A stretch of 51,195 nt of DNA, taken from positions 1 to 51,195 of the IMG/VR virus record IMGVR_UViG_3300025617_000033; one strand, written 5' to 3'. The notes beneath the pieces were generated by a model. It saw only the letters and a list, made by a program, of their open reading frames with translations, searched no databases and was not told the DNA's origin. Positions 38,624 to 48,990 of this stretch are shown here, one piece after another. Source of the stretch: a virus. The position numbers were made by a program, and so were the translations under genes. Within the stretch, counting starts at the first letter, position 1. The number at the start of each line of letters is the position of its first letter.

Positions 38624-41600
38624 TTAACTAGGATCACAAAATCTAATTTGAACTTTCGCTGTAGCTGTTTGCAGCGGAAGAACGTCTGCATTTATTTGTA
38701 GTGTTATTTTATAGTTGCTAAAATATCCTTGATTAAATATATAATCATTTAAATCATAAGTATTAGTTTGTGGTATATTTCCAAAACCAGTAAAATTTTC
38801 TACATTAAAAATTTGAGAATTTGTTTGACCAGTGTTAGGGTCTGTAGCGTTTATTCTACATTTAATAGTAACTAAGCCTGTATAAGTACCTGCAATTCTA
38901 TCTAATATAACTTGCATTTTAGCGTCGTTAGATGGAGAAGCAAAACTACCTTCCCATTCAACTATATAATCATCTTCTTGATATACTTGTGATGGCTCTG
39001 GTGATGAAAATATTTGTTGTCCATAATTAATTGGATTCGAATTAAAAGGCGTCGCGCTTGGCGGGTAGGTTGGACAAAAATCTATTATAGAAATTTGATT
39101 GTCCCATTCTATTTCTGGACTATCTCTAAAAACAAAAGTAGCATAGCAATACGCGCTTTGACCAGCTCCATCATAAGCTCTAATTTGAACCTGATAAGGA
39201 ACCATTGTTACAACATTATTTTCAGCTATTAAAAGTCTATCAACTGATGTTCCAGTTGTGTTTTGCTCAGGCGTGCTTAACGTAAAATAAGAATTTATTT
39301 GGTTTTCAGGTATTTCAACCCAACCTTCGCTACCACCTGTAGAGTAAGAAGGAAGATTAAATACACTTACTATTTCAATATCTAAATCAACTTTTTGTAA
39401 ATCAATAGTTGAAGATCCATTAGCTCCGCTTATAGTGGCTATCTCTCTAGTATCTCCAATAACTCCAGTAGTTGATAAATAGCTAGTATCAATTGACTCG
39501 CCAACAAAAGACGTTTCACCGCTTGTAACGGCTGGGCCACATAAATCTGTTGTTGTTTTATTTACAAAAACACCTAAAGGCGCTGGTGATAATGCTGGTG
39601 GTATATTTTCTAAATCTCTATTTAAAGGTATAATAACATCCGCTCCTGCGTTTGTGTTTCCAAAAACAAGATTAAATATAAAATCATTTTTAGGGCTACC
39701 TGGAGGTCCTAAGTATACTAGACCTGGAGCGTCATTACCTGCAGGTTTTTTAAGTTTTATTCTAAAACTACCTAGTGTTATAGTAGGATCTATACTATTG
39801 TCTACTATTTCAAATATATCCGTAAAAGGAACTCCATCAGGGTTTGAATCTATAACAATACCGTTTTCATCTATAGTTATTATACTATTATCTTGAGCAA
39901 AAACACATGTATTATCAGCAATAGGCAGTATAGGTGTTCCGTCTAGTTTAACTGGTCTAAACTCCTCAGTAATGTAAGATCCAGCTGCTAAACCTTCTGT
40001 CATAAGGTTAGCACCGCCTTTTATGCTGTAAAACTGATTAGGAGCTCCACCTTCGTCTATAGCCTTGTTTAAATCTTCTATCGTACCGCTTGTTGAAGTT
40101 TCGTAGTATATATCTAAGGCAGACACTACTGGTTCTATTTCATAAACATTTAAAGCTGGCAAACCTTGGTATTGAGCCTCATATGTTCCTGACGCATCTA
40201 TCTGAACACCAAATTTTTTCTGCGTAGTTATTCTAGCTACTAAAGAACTCGAGTCTGGAAAAGAACTTGAAGTTCCACTAACATAATCAAAGTTGTAAAA
40301 TAAATAACCTGGACTAGTACCTGTAACAAGTGTTTTAAATTGCTCGTAATTAAACAAATCTTTTATAGTTGCTACATTAGAAGCTATATCAGCTGTTTTT
40401 GAAGGATAAAATATTTCATTTGTTGTATTGAAAGCAGTAACTCCACTTAATTCATAAACCCCGTCTGAACTAGATGTAACTCTACCAAACAATCTAACAC
40501 TACTTCTAAAATCTCTTTGAGCTGGACCAACTTCTGTTAAATCTCTAGGTATTTTATTTATATTATCATTTGTTAATATAATATGAGATGTAACCTCTAA
40601 TTCTTTCTCTCTATCTTCTAGCACTGGATAACAAGCCATTGAAGACGGAATATAAGCATTATAATATTCTTGCTGCGTTTGTTTTACTACAACTTTAAAA
40701 GAATACCAACCTAACGGGTTATAACTAGATGACGATGCATCTCCATTGTATAAACCAGGCGTTCCTAGTAAATCGTTTTTAGTACTTTGTATAAAATCAT
40801 TAAACTGTATTTTTAATGAGTTTCCATCAAAGTTTCCTGTACCACCTATTGGAGCATTTTCATTAGGACCTCTATAAGGTGAATATATACTAGACGCTAA
40901 AAAAGGGTTAAAACTATATAAACTTTGTTTAGAAAACAATATAGTTGATTGTCTACCGAATCTATCAGCTAAAACAACACCTACTTCAAAGTCTCTATTT
41001 TGTTTTAAAGTAGAGTTTGGATATTCTACTATACTAGTTTTAGAGTCTACGTTGTTATCAGATATAAAAAAAGTATCATTTTTAGGAGATGCACCTAAAG
41101 TAAAATCTAAAAAACTAGGTGGAGTATGCTTGTCTTGGTAATTACCATATATAACTCTATTGCTAGAAACTTCTTGGCTTAATGCTTTTACTGGAACTTT
41201 ATCAAAAACTCTTGTTGTTTCTTTTTCTGGTAAAGTTTTAAATGGCGCTTTAGAACCATACTCATACTCATAATTGAATTGATCACCTGTTATATTGTTC
41301 GCTACGGGTATTGTTTCTACAACTTTAATAGCGGTCTTATCAGATTCTCTATATACTATTTCTAATTCTGTTATTTTGTATTCTGAAGTTAAGTCATTAG
41401 CTTTACAAGGCAATGGTATATTTAAATATATCTTATTAGCCTTATTTTCCATAAAAGAAACTTCTGTACTTTTATATGTGTTCTGCTCGTCACTTATGTC
41501 GTTATCATCGCCTCCAGATTTTTCACCAACAAGTCTGTCTAAAAAATAACCATCTTGCTTTGGTATAAAACAAGGTTGTGTAAAAGGAGCAATTAAAGAA

Positions 41601-43315
41601 TATTCACCGTCGTCTAGTTTATACCTATACGAAAACCTAACAAATTTATCAGATAAAAAGTCAATACTTGAGTTGCTTGCAAAATCTGCATCATAGTATG
41701 GATTAGCTATAGCGAAGCGAACTTTGTCTGTAGCGCTTAAAGTAGGAGTAGTAGTAGTACATGTTATATCAAAAGAGTTTGCGTTTTCAACAACTGAAGA
41801 AACTACGCCACCTGTTGGATTAAAGGTTCCTGCTGGATTTTCTATATATATAGTATGACCTATTATATCAGTGGTTCCATTATATCCAACTTTAGCAACC
41901 GTAAAGCTAGTTGGTGTGGGTGCAGGTAAACCTACAACTTTAGAATCTGCAAAACTAGGTAAAAATTCACTAGCAGCATCTTGCATAGACGACTCAGCTT
42001 GAACAAACTCTATAGCTGTGCCAGCGGTTAATGTTTGAGGCTGGTTAACAGTTATGCTTGTAGGCCAGTTTATTTCTGTAACAAAAGTTCCAGGTAAAAC
42101 ACCAGTACCAATAATACCTAGTGTCTGTGTTAAAGTCCCAGATGTGGTTGCTAATGTTATTATTTGGCTATTATTAATAGCATCTGTTGTAGCTGAAACA
42201 GGTGTAGTAGTTAAATCTGCTTCGGCTTGACTTGGTCTATATAATTGTATTGACTGGTAAGGATAGTACTTAGCTACAGAAATTTGATCTTCTGTAGTGT
42301 AGTAACCAGGATTTCTATTTACGTTTACTTTTCTAGGTTGATTTCTATTATCTGTAAAAAATAAAAGTTGTTCTATTATGTTAACACCAGTTATAGACGC
42401 TTGAGTAGAGAAATTAAGCCAAGAACCTTCGGCTATTATTTTAAAGCTACTAGATATGTTAGGATTTAAAGAAACAATAGCACTATATGAAGGTAGTAAA
42501 GAGTCTATTGTAAACTCACAAGATGTTGTGCCTCCGTCTACTGATAAAACATCTCCAATTTCATAACCTCCGCCAAAGTTTGTTATTCTAAGAAAAGTTA
42601 TTTGACCTCCACTTACAACAGCGGAAACAGTCATTTCTTTTCCATTACCGCTACCAGATACATAGCTAGTAGTTCCAACTATTGGAGCTGTATAACCAGC
42701 GCCTTGATTAGTTATAGTTATAGGTCCTTGTACAGATGATACTCGTATGCTAGCGTTATTATCACCGCCATTGATCTGAAGTTGATCACCTACTACATAG
42801 CCAGTTCCTGGGTTAGTTATGACAACATTTGTTATAACGCCAGCCACAGCAGTTGTAGTTAATCTCATTCCAGTACCAACACCACCTAAAGAAGTTGTTG
42901 TTACATTTGTATCAGAAGTATAACCTGTTCCACCTCCTATAATAGTAGCGCCAATATTATCGCTATCTTGATCGCTTGGATAAGAGCTAGCTTTTCCTAC
43001 AGCTCCAGTAGGCACATACGGCTGCAATGTATTGTTTGTTATAAAAGCAAAAATAGTATTAGTATTGTCATCTGGTAATGCGCCTATAACGTTTAAACCT
43101 TTTAAATTGCCAGGTATAATAGAAGAAAAATCAGCAATTTTTTCATTACCTAAAACATTTTGAATTGTTCCAACGTTTCCTTCAGCTGAACCATCTCCTT
43201 GAGATTTATTTATAGAAACATTAACAGCGTCCCTGTATTCACCATTAGGCACTAATCTATCATCAAGATCTTTATTCATCTTGGATTTTAGAAAACTATT
43301 TTTAACTTCTGCCAT
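38624..43315 (-). CDS. Very large tail nozzle-like protein (T7 gp12-type start)
   Basis: 1563 residues. The start (SKMNKDLDDRLVPNGEYRDAVNVSI ... GNVGTIQNVLGN) matches the N-terminus of tail tubular protein B-like nozzle proteins in marine podoviruses; T7 gp12 is about half this size. An apparent insertion at ~122-277 holds four G-x-GY repeats, two with GDxLxIxGG. The rest is beta-rich with several Ig-like stretches near the C-terminus. Acts at the distal tail tube, DNA exit. The family is inferred from the N-terminal pattern and gene order. Confidence 0.75.
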   Translation of the reverse strand: MAEVKNSFLKSKMNKDLDDRLVPNGEYRDAVNVSINKSQGDGSAEGNVGTIQNVLGNEKIADFSSIIPGNLKGLNVIGALPDDNTNTIFAFITNNTLQPYVPTGAVGKASSYPSDQDSDNIGATIIGGGTGYTSDTNVTTTSLGGVGTGMRLTTTAVAGVITNVVITNPGTGYVVGDQLQINGGDNNASIRVSSVQGPITITNQGAGYTAPIVGTTSYVSGSGNGKEMTVSAVVSGGQITFLRITNFGGGYEIGDVLSVDGGTTSCEFTIDSLLPSYSAIVSLNPNISSSFKIIAEGSWLNFSTQASITGVNIIEQLLFFTDNRNQPRKVNVNRNPGYYTTEDQISVAKYYPYQSIQLYRPSQAEADLTTTPVSATTDAINNSQIITLATTSGTLTQTLGIIGTGVLPGTFVTEINWPTSITVNQPQTLTAGTAIEFVQAESSMQDAASEFLPSFADSKVVGLPAPTPTSFTVAKVGYNGTTDIIGHTIYIENPAGTFNPTGGVVSSVVENANSFDITCTTTTPTLSATDKVRFAIANPYYDADFASNSSIDFLSDKFVRFSYRYKLDDGEYSLIAPFTQPCFIPKQDGYFLDRLVGEKSGGDDNDISDEQNTYKSTEVSFMENKANKIYLNIPLPCKANDLTSEYKITELEIVYRESDKTAIKVVETIPVANNITGDQFNYEYEYGSKAPFKTLPEKETTRVFDKVPVKALSQEVSSNRVIYGNYQDKHTPPSFLDFTLGASPKNDTFFISDNNVDSKTSIVEYPNSTLKQNRDFEVGVVLADRFGRQSTILFSKQSLYSFNPFLASSIYSPYRGPNENAPIGGTGNFDGNSLKIQFNDFIQSTKNDLLGTPGLYNGDASSSSYNPLGWYSFKVVVKQTQQEYYNAYIPSSMACYPVLEDREKELEVTSHIILTNDNINKIPRDLTEVGPAQRDFRSSVRLFGRVTSSSDGVYELSGVTAFNTTNEIFYPSKTADIASNVATIKDLFNYEQFKTLVTGTSPGYLFYNFDYVSGTSSSFPDSSSLVARITTQKKFGVQIDASGTYEAQYQGLPALNVYEIEPVVSALDIYYETSTSGTIEDLNKAIDEGGAPNQFYSIKGGANLMTEGLAAGSYITEEFRPVKLDGTPILPIADNTCVFAQDNSIITIDENGIVIDSNPDGVPFTDIFEIVDNSIDPTITLGSFRIKLKKPAGNDAPGLVYLGPPGSPKNDFIFNLVFGNTNAGADVIIPLNRDLENIPPALSPAPLGVFVNKTTTDLCGPAVTSGETSFVGESIDTSYLSTTGVIGDTREIATISGANGSSTIDLQKVDLDIEIVSVFNLPSYSTGGSEGWVEIPENQINSYFTLSTPEQNTTGTSVDRLLIAENNVVTMVPYQVQIRAYDGAGQSAYCYATFVFRDSPEIEWDNQISIIDFCPTYPPSATPFNSNPINYGQQIFSSPEPSQVYQEDDYIVEWEGSFASPSNDAKMQVILDRIAGTYTGLVTIKCRINATDPNTGQTNSQIFNVENFTGFGNIPQTNTYDLNDYIFNQGYFSNYKITLQINADVLPLQTATAKVQIRFCDPS

Positions 43316-43321
43316 TTAATT

Positions 43322-44536
43322 TTAGTGTTTTATCCATTTAGATTTACCTCGCATAACTTGAACTATTTCAGTAAGTTTAATGTTAGATAATCTAATTTTA
43401 GCATTTCTTAGTTTAGAGCTTTTATCTCTTCTTAGTCTTTGTACTAAATACTCTGGTTGATTTGCTCTAGTAGATACTATGTAATGTAGTATAGAAGCGT
43501 ATAGAGCTTCTTCTGCAAGCTTAGGCACTTTAGTGTCTTTATCGTAAGCTAAACCATCAGATATATACTCTAAAACAATTAACTTATCTACTAAATCACT
43601 AGAAAAAGACATCTTGCCTTCTCTCTCGTCTATTGTAAAATAACCATTAACGTTAGCATACTGCGGGTCTGTTCCGTAAAACTGACCTAAGTTCCAGTTG
43701 CCGTTATAACCATAAGCTTCGCTAAAGTATGCCCAATCATCTAAATCAAAATCATTATTTAGAATATCGGTGTTCATGCTATCAAATCTTTCTTTTGTTA
43801 TAGAAGTACCTTCTATATTTTCACCAAAGTTATCTTGAGTAGGAATACCTTTGTTGTCTTGTATAGGTGTATTGTAAGGTATGGTTGTTAAGTTGTTTGT
43901 AGGAAATATAGGTCTTTTTACACCATACTGGTCAATCCAAGATACTTTAACATAATTAACGTAATCTTGAGGTAAAACTATATTTAAACTAGCTGGTATT
44001 GTAAGCTCTTGAGAGTGTATGCTTTTAAGTGTATCGTAGCTAAATTCTTGTAGAGATCTTTTAGCAAAAAACAATACATCTGATTTTTTAGCTTTCTGTA
44101 TAATTTTTCCATCACCGACATAACCAACCATAAAGTTATCTATAACATCGTTTAATGTTATATAACTATAACTACCGTAGTTATCTTCAACAGTATCACC
44201 TACAGCTTCTTCACTTGGCGTGTTAGCGTAGTTTCCACCGTCTAATTTTTTAAGTTGAACAACAATAAAGTCTAAATCATCTGGAGCTGTTACAAACGTT
44301 ATAATATTATTTTTTACAGAATACTCAGAAGTATACTCGCTCCAAGAACCTGGTAGACCAGTTGAGCTAGTGTATATTTTAAAGTTATTTAAAGTATAAT
44401 TTATATCATTAGGGTCATAACTTCCAAAAACTAAATTAGTATCAAAAGTAGTAGTAAAGTTTACTTCTGATCCATCACCTCTAAAGCCTTGAGCGCCTTG
44501 ATAATATTGTTGGTTTGTTTCTGTTATTAGACTCAT
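43322..44536 (-). CDS. Tail tubular protein A-like (head-tail adaptor/tube)
   Basis: 404 residues. Beta-rich N-terminus (YYQGAQGFRGDGSEVNFTTTFDTNLVFG), a middle SYSYITLNDVIDNFMVGYVGDG, and a C-terminal helical part with LAEEALYASILHYIVSTR ... RLRRDKSSKLRNAKIRLS. The position before the nozzle-like protein and the helical end with conserved E-x-x-x-Y fit the gp11 position of T7-like tails. Overall assignment is moderate. Confidence 0.68.
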   Translation of the reverse strand: MSLITETNQQYYQGAQGFRGDGSEVNFTTTFDTNLVFGSYDPNDINYTLNNFKIYTSSTGLPGSWSEYTSEYSVKNNIITFVTAPDDLDFIVVQLKKLDGGNYANTPSEEAVGDTVEDNYGSYSYITLNDVIDNFMVGYVGDGKIIQKAKKSDVLFFAKRSLQEFSYDTLKSIHSQELTIPASLNIVLPQDYVNYVKVSWIDQYGVKRPIFPTNNLTTIPYNTPIQDNKGIPTQDNFGENIEGTSITKERFDSMNTDILNNDFDLDDWAYFSEAYGYNGNWNLGQFYGTDPQYANVNGYFTIDEREGKMSFSSDLVDKLIVLEYISDGLAYDKDTKVPKLAEEALYASILHYIVSTRANQPEYLVQRLRRDKSSKLRNAKIRLSNIKLTEIVQVMRGKSKWIKH

Positions 44537-44540
44537 TTAG

Positions 44541-45305
44541 TTATGATTTTTCGTTTATTTGAACAGCTTGACTTTCTTGTTCAGCTACTTGAATTATAGT
44601 AGGATCATTTACAACAATACCAAAATATTTCAATATGTTAATTATTAAATTTGTTTGTTCTGATATATCTAATTGAAAATCTACTGAGTTATTTGCTGAA
44701 TATATATATTGACCAACAGAGCCAACAGTAAAATTCCAATTTGGAGAAGTTGGGTTTAATAAACAACTAGCCACAACATTTCCAGAAGTTGAAGATGTCC
44801 AAGGCGATACTTTTAAAGCTAACCTATTAGTTAAAGATGTAGGTGTTGCGTTTGTAGTTATAAAAAGTGGGTATTGTTTAGTTGGAGTTGTAAGCTTTGA
44901 TCTTGTTATTTTTTCAAAATCTCTTTTATCAGATAATTGAGCTATAGACTCATATTTAGGCTGACCATCGTAAGTTACCACAACTTCACCTATTTTATAT
45001 ATGCTTGAAGAGGTTGCGTTATAAAAAGAATTATTAGCGACGTCATATGTAAATGTTATATCCTTTTTAAAAGGGAATAACTTATATTCTACATCTTCAT
45101 ACATATTAAAAAACTCTGTGTCGTTTTCAGAGTTATTTTGATTTTTTCTATTCTGTTGGTTTCCATTTGGAAAGTAAGAATTGAATATTTCTTTTTGCAC
45201 TAAATCAGCAATACTGTTAAACTCAGAAGGAGTTACATAACCTCTTTGCTCTTTGTTTAATATGTACAAGACTGTTGTGTATACTGTGTTTACGCTTACT
45301 GCCAT
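44541..45305 (-). CDS. Head-tail connector-like structural protein
   Basis: 254 residues: MAVSVNTVYTTVLYILNKEQRGYVTPSEFNSIADLVQKEIF, then a beta-rich body and an Asn-rich C-terminus. Such N-terminal helices are common in podovirus connector/tail-completion proteins. It follows a terminator-like hairpin (45327-45349), so it may have its own transcription start. Exact role unknown. Confidence 0.65.
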   Translation of the reverse strand: MAVSVNTVYTTVLYILNKEQRGYVTPSEFNSIADLVQKEIFNSYFPNGNQQNRKNQNNSENDTEFFNMYEDVEYKLFPFKKDITFTYDVANNSFYNATSSSIYKIGEVVVTYDGQPKYESIAQLSDKRDFEKITRSKLTTPTKQYPLFITTNATPTSLTNRLALKVSPWTSSTSGNVVASCLLNPTSPNWNFTVGSVGQYIYSANNSVDFQLDISEQTNLIINILKYFGIVVNDPTIIQVAEQESQAVQINEKS

Positions 45306-45326
45306 TTTATATTTTTATATAAATAC

Positions 45327-45349
45327 TAAAAAGGCGGCCGAAACCGCCT
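45327..45349 (-). terminator. Rho-independent terminator after the 276-aa late gene
   Basis: Read on the minus strand: AGGCGG, loop, CCGCCT (45349-45332), followed by T5 (45332-45328). A clean GC stem in an AT-rich region between two late genes. It should separate or attenuate transcription from the capsid region into the tail genes. Confidence 0.8.
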
Positions 45350-45370
45350 GTATATTAGTATCACTTGTTT

Positions 45371-46201
45371 TTATAGTTTTTTCTCTATAGATTTAAAAAC
45401 CTCTACGCCTTCATCTGTCTTTAAAAAAGCAGCAAACGCTGAGTATGGATTTTCATCAAATGGTACGTTCATTAATTTTCTACCATTTGCTCCCCATGTA
45501 AATGTTCTTTGATCTTGAGATAATTTTATAACACCAGCTTCAGAAGCTCTTATAGCTAAGTTTCTAAGCTGAACATTATCATCATTTGCTAATTCAATAA
45601 ACAACTGTGGGTTATTTCTAGCGAACAAAAGTAAGTCTCTTTTAAGTTCTTTAGAGCTCATTTTTGTAACAGTCGAACCTAACTCAACCCTTAGTATAGC
45701 CTCAGCGAAATCAATATCCATTTCTCTAGCTAAATTAAGCGCGTCGATCTGCATATCTAAAATACCTAATTCATCTTGAGCAACTACAACAGGGTTGTAT
45801 TCTATATATAGTTTGTCTTTAGCTGGATGGTAAATAGATAATAGCTTTTGTAAATTTTGTTTTTCTTTAGGAACGAATAAAGTTCCTTCTTTAAATATAA
45901 CATGCCCAAGCGTTGCTTCTCCTTTTTGTTCACTTTTAAGTGGAGAAGTTTGGTTAGTAGCATATCTTATTTCATACTGTTGACCACTATCTTTATCAAA
46001 CCAAAGTAAAGGATGTTTTGAAGTGTGTTTACAGTTTAATGTATGAGTTAAAGGTGTTTTTCTACCTTTTAAAAAATAAGTTCTATCTTTTATTTCCCAG
46101 CTTGGTTTTGCTGGCTTTACTTCTTTTTTTGGCGCAGCTTTTAATGCTACTTCTTGAGGTGCAACCTCAACAGTTTCTTCTGCTTTAGCTTTTTTAGCCA
46201 T
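45371..46201 (-). CDS. Capsid-associated structural protein, unknown
   Basis: 276 residues. The N-terminus is Ala/Lys/Glu-rich (KKAKAEETVEVAPQ...); the centre has TYFLKGRKTPLTHTLNCKHTSKHPLLWFD and NQTSPLKSEQKG; the C-terminus is helical (MDIDFAEAILRVELGSTV, LRNLAIRASEAGVIKL). Proteins with this layout follow the capsid gene in many phages of Bacteroidetes. Flanked by two terminators, so it forms its own short unit. Confidence 0.65.
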   Translation of the reverse strand: MAKKAKAEETVEVAPQEVALKAAPKKEVKPAKPSWEIKDRTYFLKGRKTPLTHTLNCKHTSKHPLLWFDKDSGQQYEIRYATNQTSPLKSEQKGEATLGHVIFKEGTLFVPKEKQNLQKLLSIYHPAKDKLYIEYNPVVVAQDELGILDMQIDALNLAREMDIDFAEAILRVELGSTVTKMSSKELKRDLLLFARNNPQLFIELANDDNVQLRNLAIRASEAGVIKLSQDQRTFTWGANGRKLMNVPFDENPYSAFAAFLKTDEGVEVFKSIEKKL

Positions 46202-46228
46202 AATATAATAAAATTAAATAGTTAATAA

Positions 46229-46261
46229 TAAAATTCTTGAGGCCGCAAAATGCGACCTCAA
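46229..46261 (-). terminator. Terminator-like hairpin after the capsid gene
   Basis: On the minus strand, TTGAGG-T-CGCA, T3, TGCG-G-CCTCAA (46261-46237) pairs over 11 bp including one G-U, followed by GAATTTTATT. It lies between capsid and the next late gene and would enrich capsid transcripts. Confidence 0.72.
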
Positions 46262-46278
46262 AAATTTTAAGTTTTGAA

Positions 46279-47751
46279 TTATGCTCCTTTAAACAATACG
46301 AAGTTATTCGCAGCTTGCACACAAAGACATCTTTCAGATAGGAAGTTTACTTCCATAGCATCTAAATCAGATGTGAAAGCTCCTCCAGCAGAACCAGTCA
46401 ACCATTGCTTCATTCTACGGTCGTCAGCTTGTGAAGCTCTGTAACGCACGTGTAAAAATGGACGACGGATATTAGTTCCTAAAATTTGATCGTAAACTGT
46501 AGAAGTTCCAGCAGGTACTAAAACACCTTCGATACTTGCAGTTGCTCCACCGTAAGCTCCACGTGTTGAAGCATCATTTAAGTATTTCCAGTCAGTTTTG
46601 TAGAAATCATAAGATCCTCTACGGAAACCACTAAAACCTAAGTTTAATGCCATGTCTTCAGAATTTTCAAATAATCCAAAAGAACTACCACCTTGGTAAA
46701 CTCCAGTAGCAGGTGATCCAACTCCAGCTAACATATCATCAAAATCTAAAGCAGTTTGGCGATTTAAGAAAAGCATGTTTTCTTCAATAGCTCCTTGAGT
46801 ATCTAGATTTTTAAGTATTTCATCAAAAGCAGCTAAACCTGTAGCGGCTGTAAAACCAGTGTTTACGTTACCACGATCTTCGATAGCAGCGAATAAACCT
46901 TGAGTACCTTTGTACCCAGCATCAGCAGCAGATCCAGTACCAGTTCCAGTAGCTAGCTCACCTTCAACTACAGACATTTCCAAGTAATCTTCAAAACGCA
47001 AGCGAGTTTCAGATTCAGCTTTTAAATACCATAAGTATCCAGAAGTACCATCTTCAGTAGCAACTTCAACCCAACCAATTTGAGCCATATCAGATCCATT
47101 TACAACGTATTTGTCTCTAATGATTACTGGTGAGTTAGAAAATTGAGTAAAAGAAGGAGTAATACTTCTTCTTCCATCAGTATCTGTTAAACCTGTAGAG
47201 TTAGCAATAGAAACACCTTTAGAGTATTCAGATCCATATACAAATATCTTTAGACCAGTAGCAGCAACTCCAGATAAATCTGCAGAAGCGTAAGGAGCTA
47301 CAACAACAGTAGCTACAGCACCAGTTTGACTTGAAGCAGTTACAACAGCTTTTGTATCTGAATTATTAGTATCATCTAAAATTACAATAGTGTCTCCTTT
47401 TGAAATAACATTTTCAACAAAAGTATCGTTAGCACCACCAACAGTAAAAGTTAAAGTGTTTGCTAAATCGTTAGAAACATCATTGTATGCAATATGCAAA
47501 CGGTTTTGCTCAGACCAAATAACTTGATCAGATGTCATTGGCATTTCAGCGCCAACCATGCGTAAAAAGCCAGATAACGTACGGTTTCCGTAGCGCTCTA
47601 CTTCTTGTTCATAAATTTCCGGTAAATACTGTTGTGCGAAAGTATCTGTATCGCCAGCAGCAGCGCCGTCGTTAAACTTTAGCCAGTTGCTATCGTTTAA
47701 TTGTTGTTTTTGACTTGGTTTTATAGAACCAAATGTAGGACTTAAAGCCAT
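46279..47751 (-). CDS. Major capsid protein
   Basis: 490 residues. The N-terminal block QQYLPEIYEQEVERYGNRTLSGFLRMVGAEMPMTSDQVIWSEQ resembles N4-gp56/crAss-like major capsid proteins. A long beta-rich body with Gly-rich turns follows, including RPFLHVRYRASQADDRRMKQW near the C-terminus. Gene order portal - scaffold-like - capsid supports it, as does the terminator right after the gene (high expression). It forms the icosahedral shell. Confidence 0.82.
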   Translation of the reverse strand: MALSPTFGSIKPSQKQQLNDSNWLKFNDGAAAGDTDTFAQQYLPEIYEQEVERYGNRTLSGFLRMVGAEMPMTSDQVIWSEQNRLHIAYNDVSNDLANTLTFTVGGANDTFVENVISKGDTIVILDDTNNSDTKAVVTASSQTGAVATVVVAPYASADLSGVAATGLKIFVYGSEYSKGVSIANSTGLTDTDGRRSITPSFTQFSNSPVIIRDKYVVNGSDMAQIGWVEVATEDGTSGYLWYLKAESETRLRFEDYLEMSVVEGELATGTGTGSAADAGYKGTQGLFAAIEDRGNVNTGFTAATGLAAFDEILKNLDTQGAIEENMLFLNRQTALDFDDMLAGVGSPATGVYQGGSSFGLFENSEDMALNLGFSGFRRGSYDFYKTDWKYLNDASTRGAYGGATASIEGVLVPAGTSTVYDQILGTNIRRPFLHVRYRASQADDRRMKQWLTGSAGGAFTSDLDAMEVNFLSERCLCVQAANNFVLFKGA

Positions 47752-47765
47752 AATTTTTAATTTTT

Positions 47766-48959
47766 TTAGTTAAATTTTTTTGTTTTTACTTTTAATTTTG
47801 TAGAATCAGCACCGCTAATAGCTCTAACTTTAAAACCATTTACAAAAACATCGCCATTACTAGACTGCCTTGCTTTTGCGTCGCTTAAATTTCTAGAGCC
47901 ATCAACCACATTTTTAACTGCATCAGCTTTGCCTTGCTCGTAAAAATGCGCTGCAATACGATCTACATTTTCAGCAGCGTACATAGCTTTGTGATAACCT
48001 TTGTAGTCACTAACAGATCCGTTTTTATCAAGGAACTTCCCGATAAGGTTGTTAATGTTTGATTGTTTATCTGCTACAGACTCTGTGTTTTGTATTTTAT
48101 ACCTATACTTCTTTTCACCAACATTGATATCGAAACCTTCGAAATCTTCAGTAAAAAGCTTTTTAGTATTGTTTTTAAACTCTTCGTGCTGTTGCTTAGT
48201 AGCTTCTTGCTGCTTATTATATCTATTGAAAAAGTCCATAGCTTTCTGAGCATCGGGATTTACGTTTGATTTCAACTTGATATCAGCGTAATATTTTTCC
48301 TTAGTTTGCTCTAAAAAGTTTTTGGCTTTTGCAACTTCTTCTTTAAATGCAAGTTTTTTCTTGCGTATATCTCTATCTTCGTCTAAATCTTCATCGTATT
48401 GAAAATCTTCTAATAATAAATCAATATCTGAATTATCAAGATATGGTTTTTCTTTTCTGTAATATTCTTTTAATAATGTATTATCGTCTACACTAGAGTA
48501 ATCGGCATTTAGCCTAACGTAGTCTTCAACACTGCCTCCAGTTTCTTCCATAAAAGAAACAAGCTTTTCTACGTTTTCAGGTAACTGCTTACCTAAAACT
48601 CTCTCATCTCTTATTGCTTCTTTTAATTCTTTTTCAGCTTCAACTGTTTCTTCAATTATCTGTATTGGAGAATCTACTGTTTCTTCGGTGGTCCGTACTT
48701 CTTCAACCACTGCTTCGCTGTTGCTACTGTTTTCGGGTTTTTCGACAACATCATTGCTATCATTTGTCTCTTGTGTTTGAACGGCATTTTCTTTTTCTTC
48801 GCTTATAGTTACTTTTGTTACATCAGGAATAACTTCTCCCTGTGCTTCTGGTTTTGTTAAGTCAACCTTAGTAACTTCATCTTTTTTTGATAACTTTTTT
48901 GGTGTTTTTTTGTTTTTATTTTTTAATGAAAACTCACCTTCTGTTTTTACTTCTGACAT
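47766..48959 (-). CDS. Scaffolding-like protein
   Basis: 397 residues. A long acidic low-complexity N-terminal half (VTISEEKENAVQTQETNDSNDVVEKPENSSN...) leads into coiled-coil-like helices (KKKLAFKEEVAKAKNFLEQTKEKYY, ...QEATKQQHEEFKNN) and a basic C-terminal segment (VRAISGADSTKLKVKTKKF) that could contact the capsid protein. Typical of scaffolds, placed between portal and capsid genes. There is no protease motif. Confidence 0.75.
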   Translation of the reverse strand: MSEVKTEGEFSLKNKNKKTPKKLSKKDEVTKVDLTKPEAQGEVIPDVTKVTISEEKENAVQTQETNDSNDVVEKPENSSNSEAVVEEVRTTEETVDSPIQIIEETVEAEKELKEAIRDERVLGKQLPENVEKLVSFMEETGGSVEDYVRLNADYSSVDDNTLLKEYYRKEKPYLDNSDIDLLLEDFQYDEDLDEDRDIRKKKLAFKEEVAKAKNFLEQTKEKYYADIKLKSNVNPDAQKAMDFFNRYNKQQEATKQQHEEFKNNTKKLFTEDFEGFDINVGEKKYRYKIQNTESVADKQSNINNLIGKFLDKNGSVSDYKGYHKAMYAAENVDRIAAHFYEQGKADAVKNVVDGSRNLSDAKARQSSNGDVFVNGFKVRAISGADSTKLKVKTKKFN

Positions 48960-48990
48960 AATATAATATAATTTAAAAAATGTTATAGCA

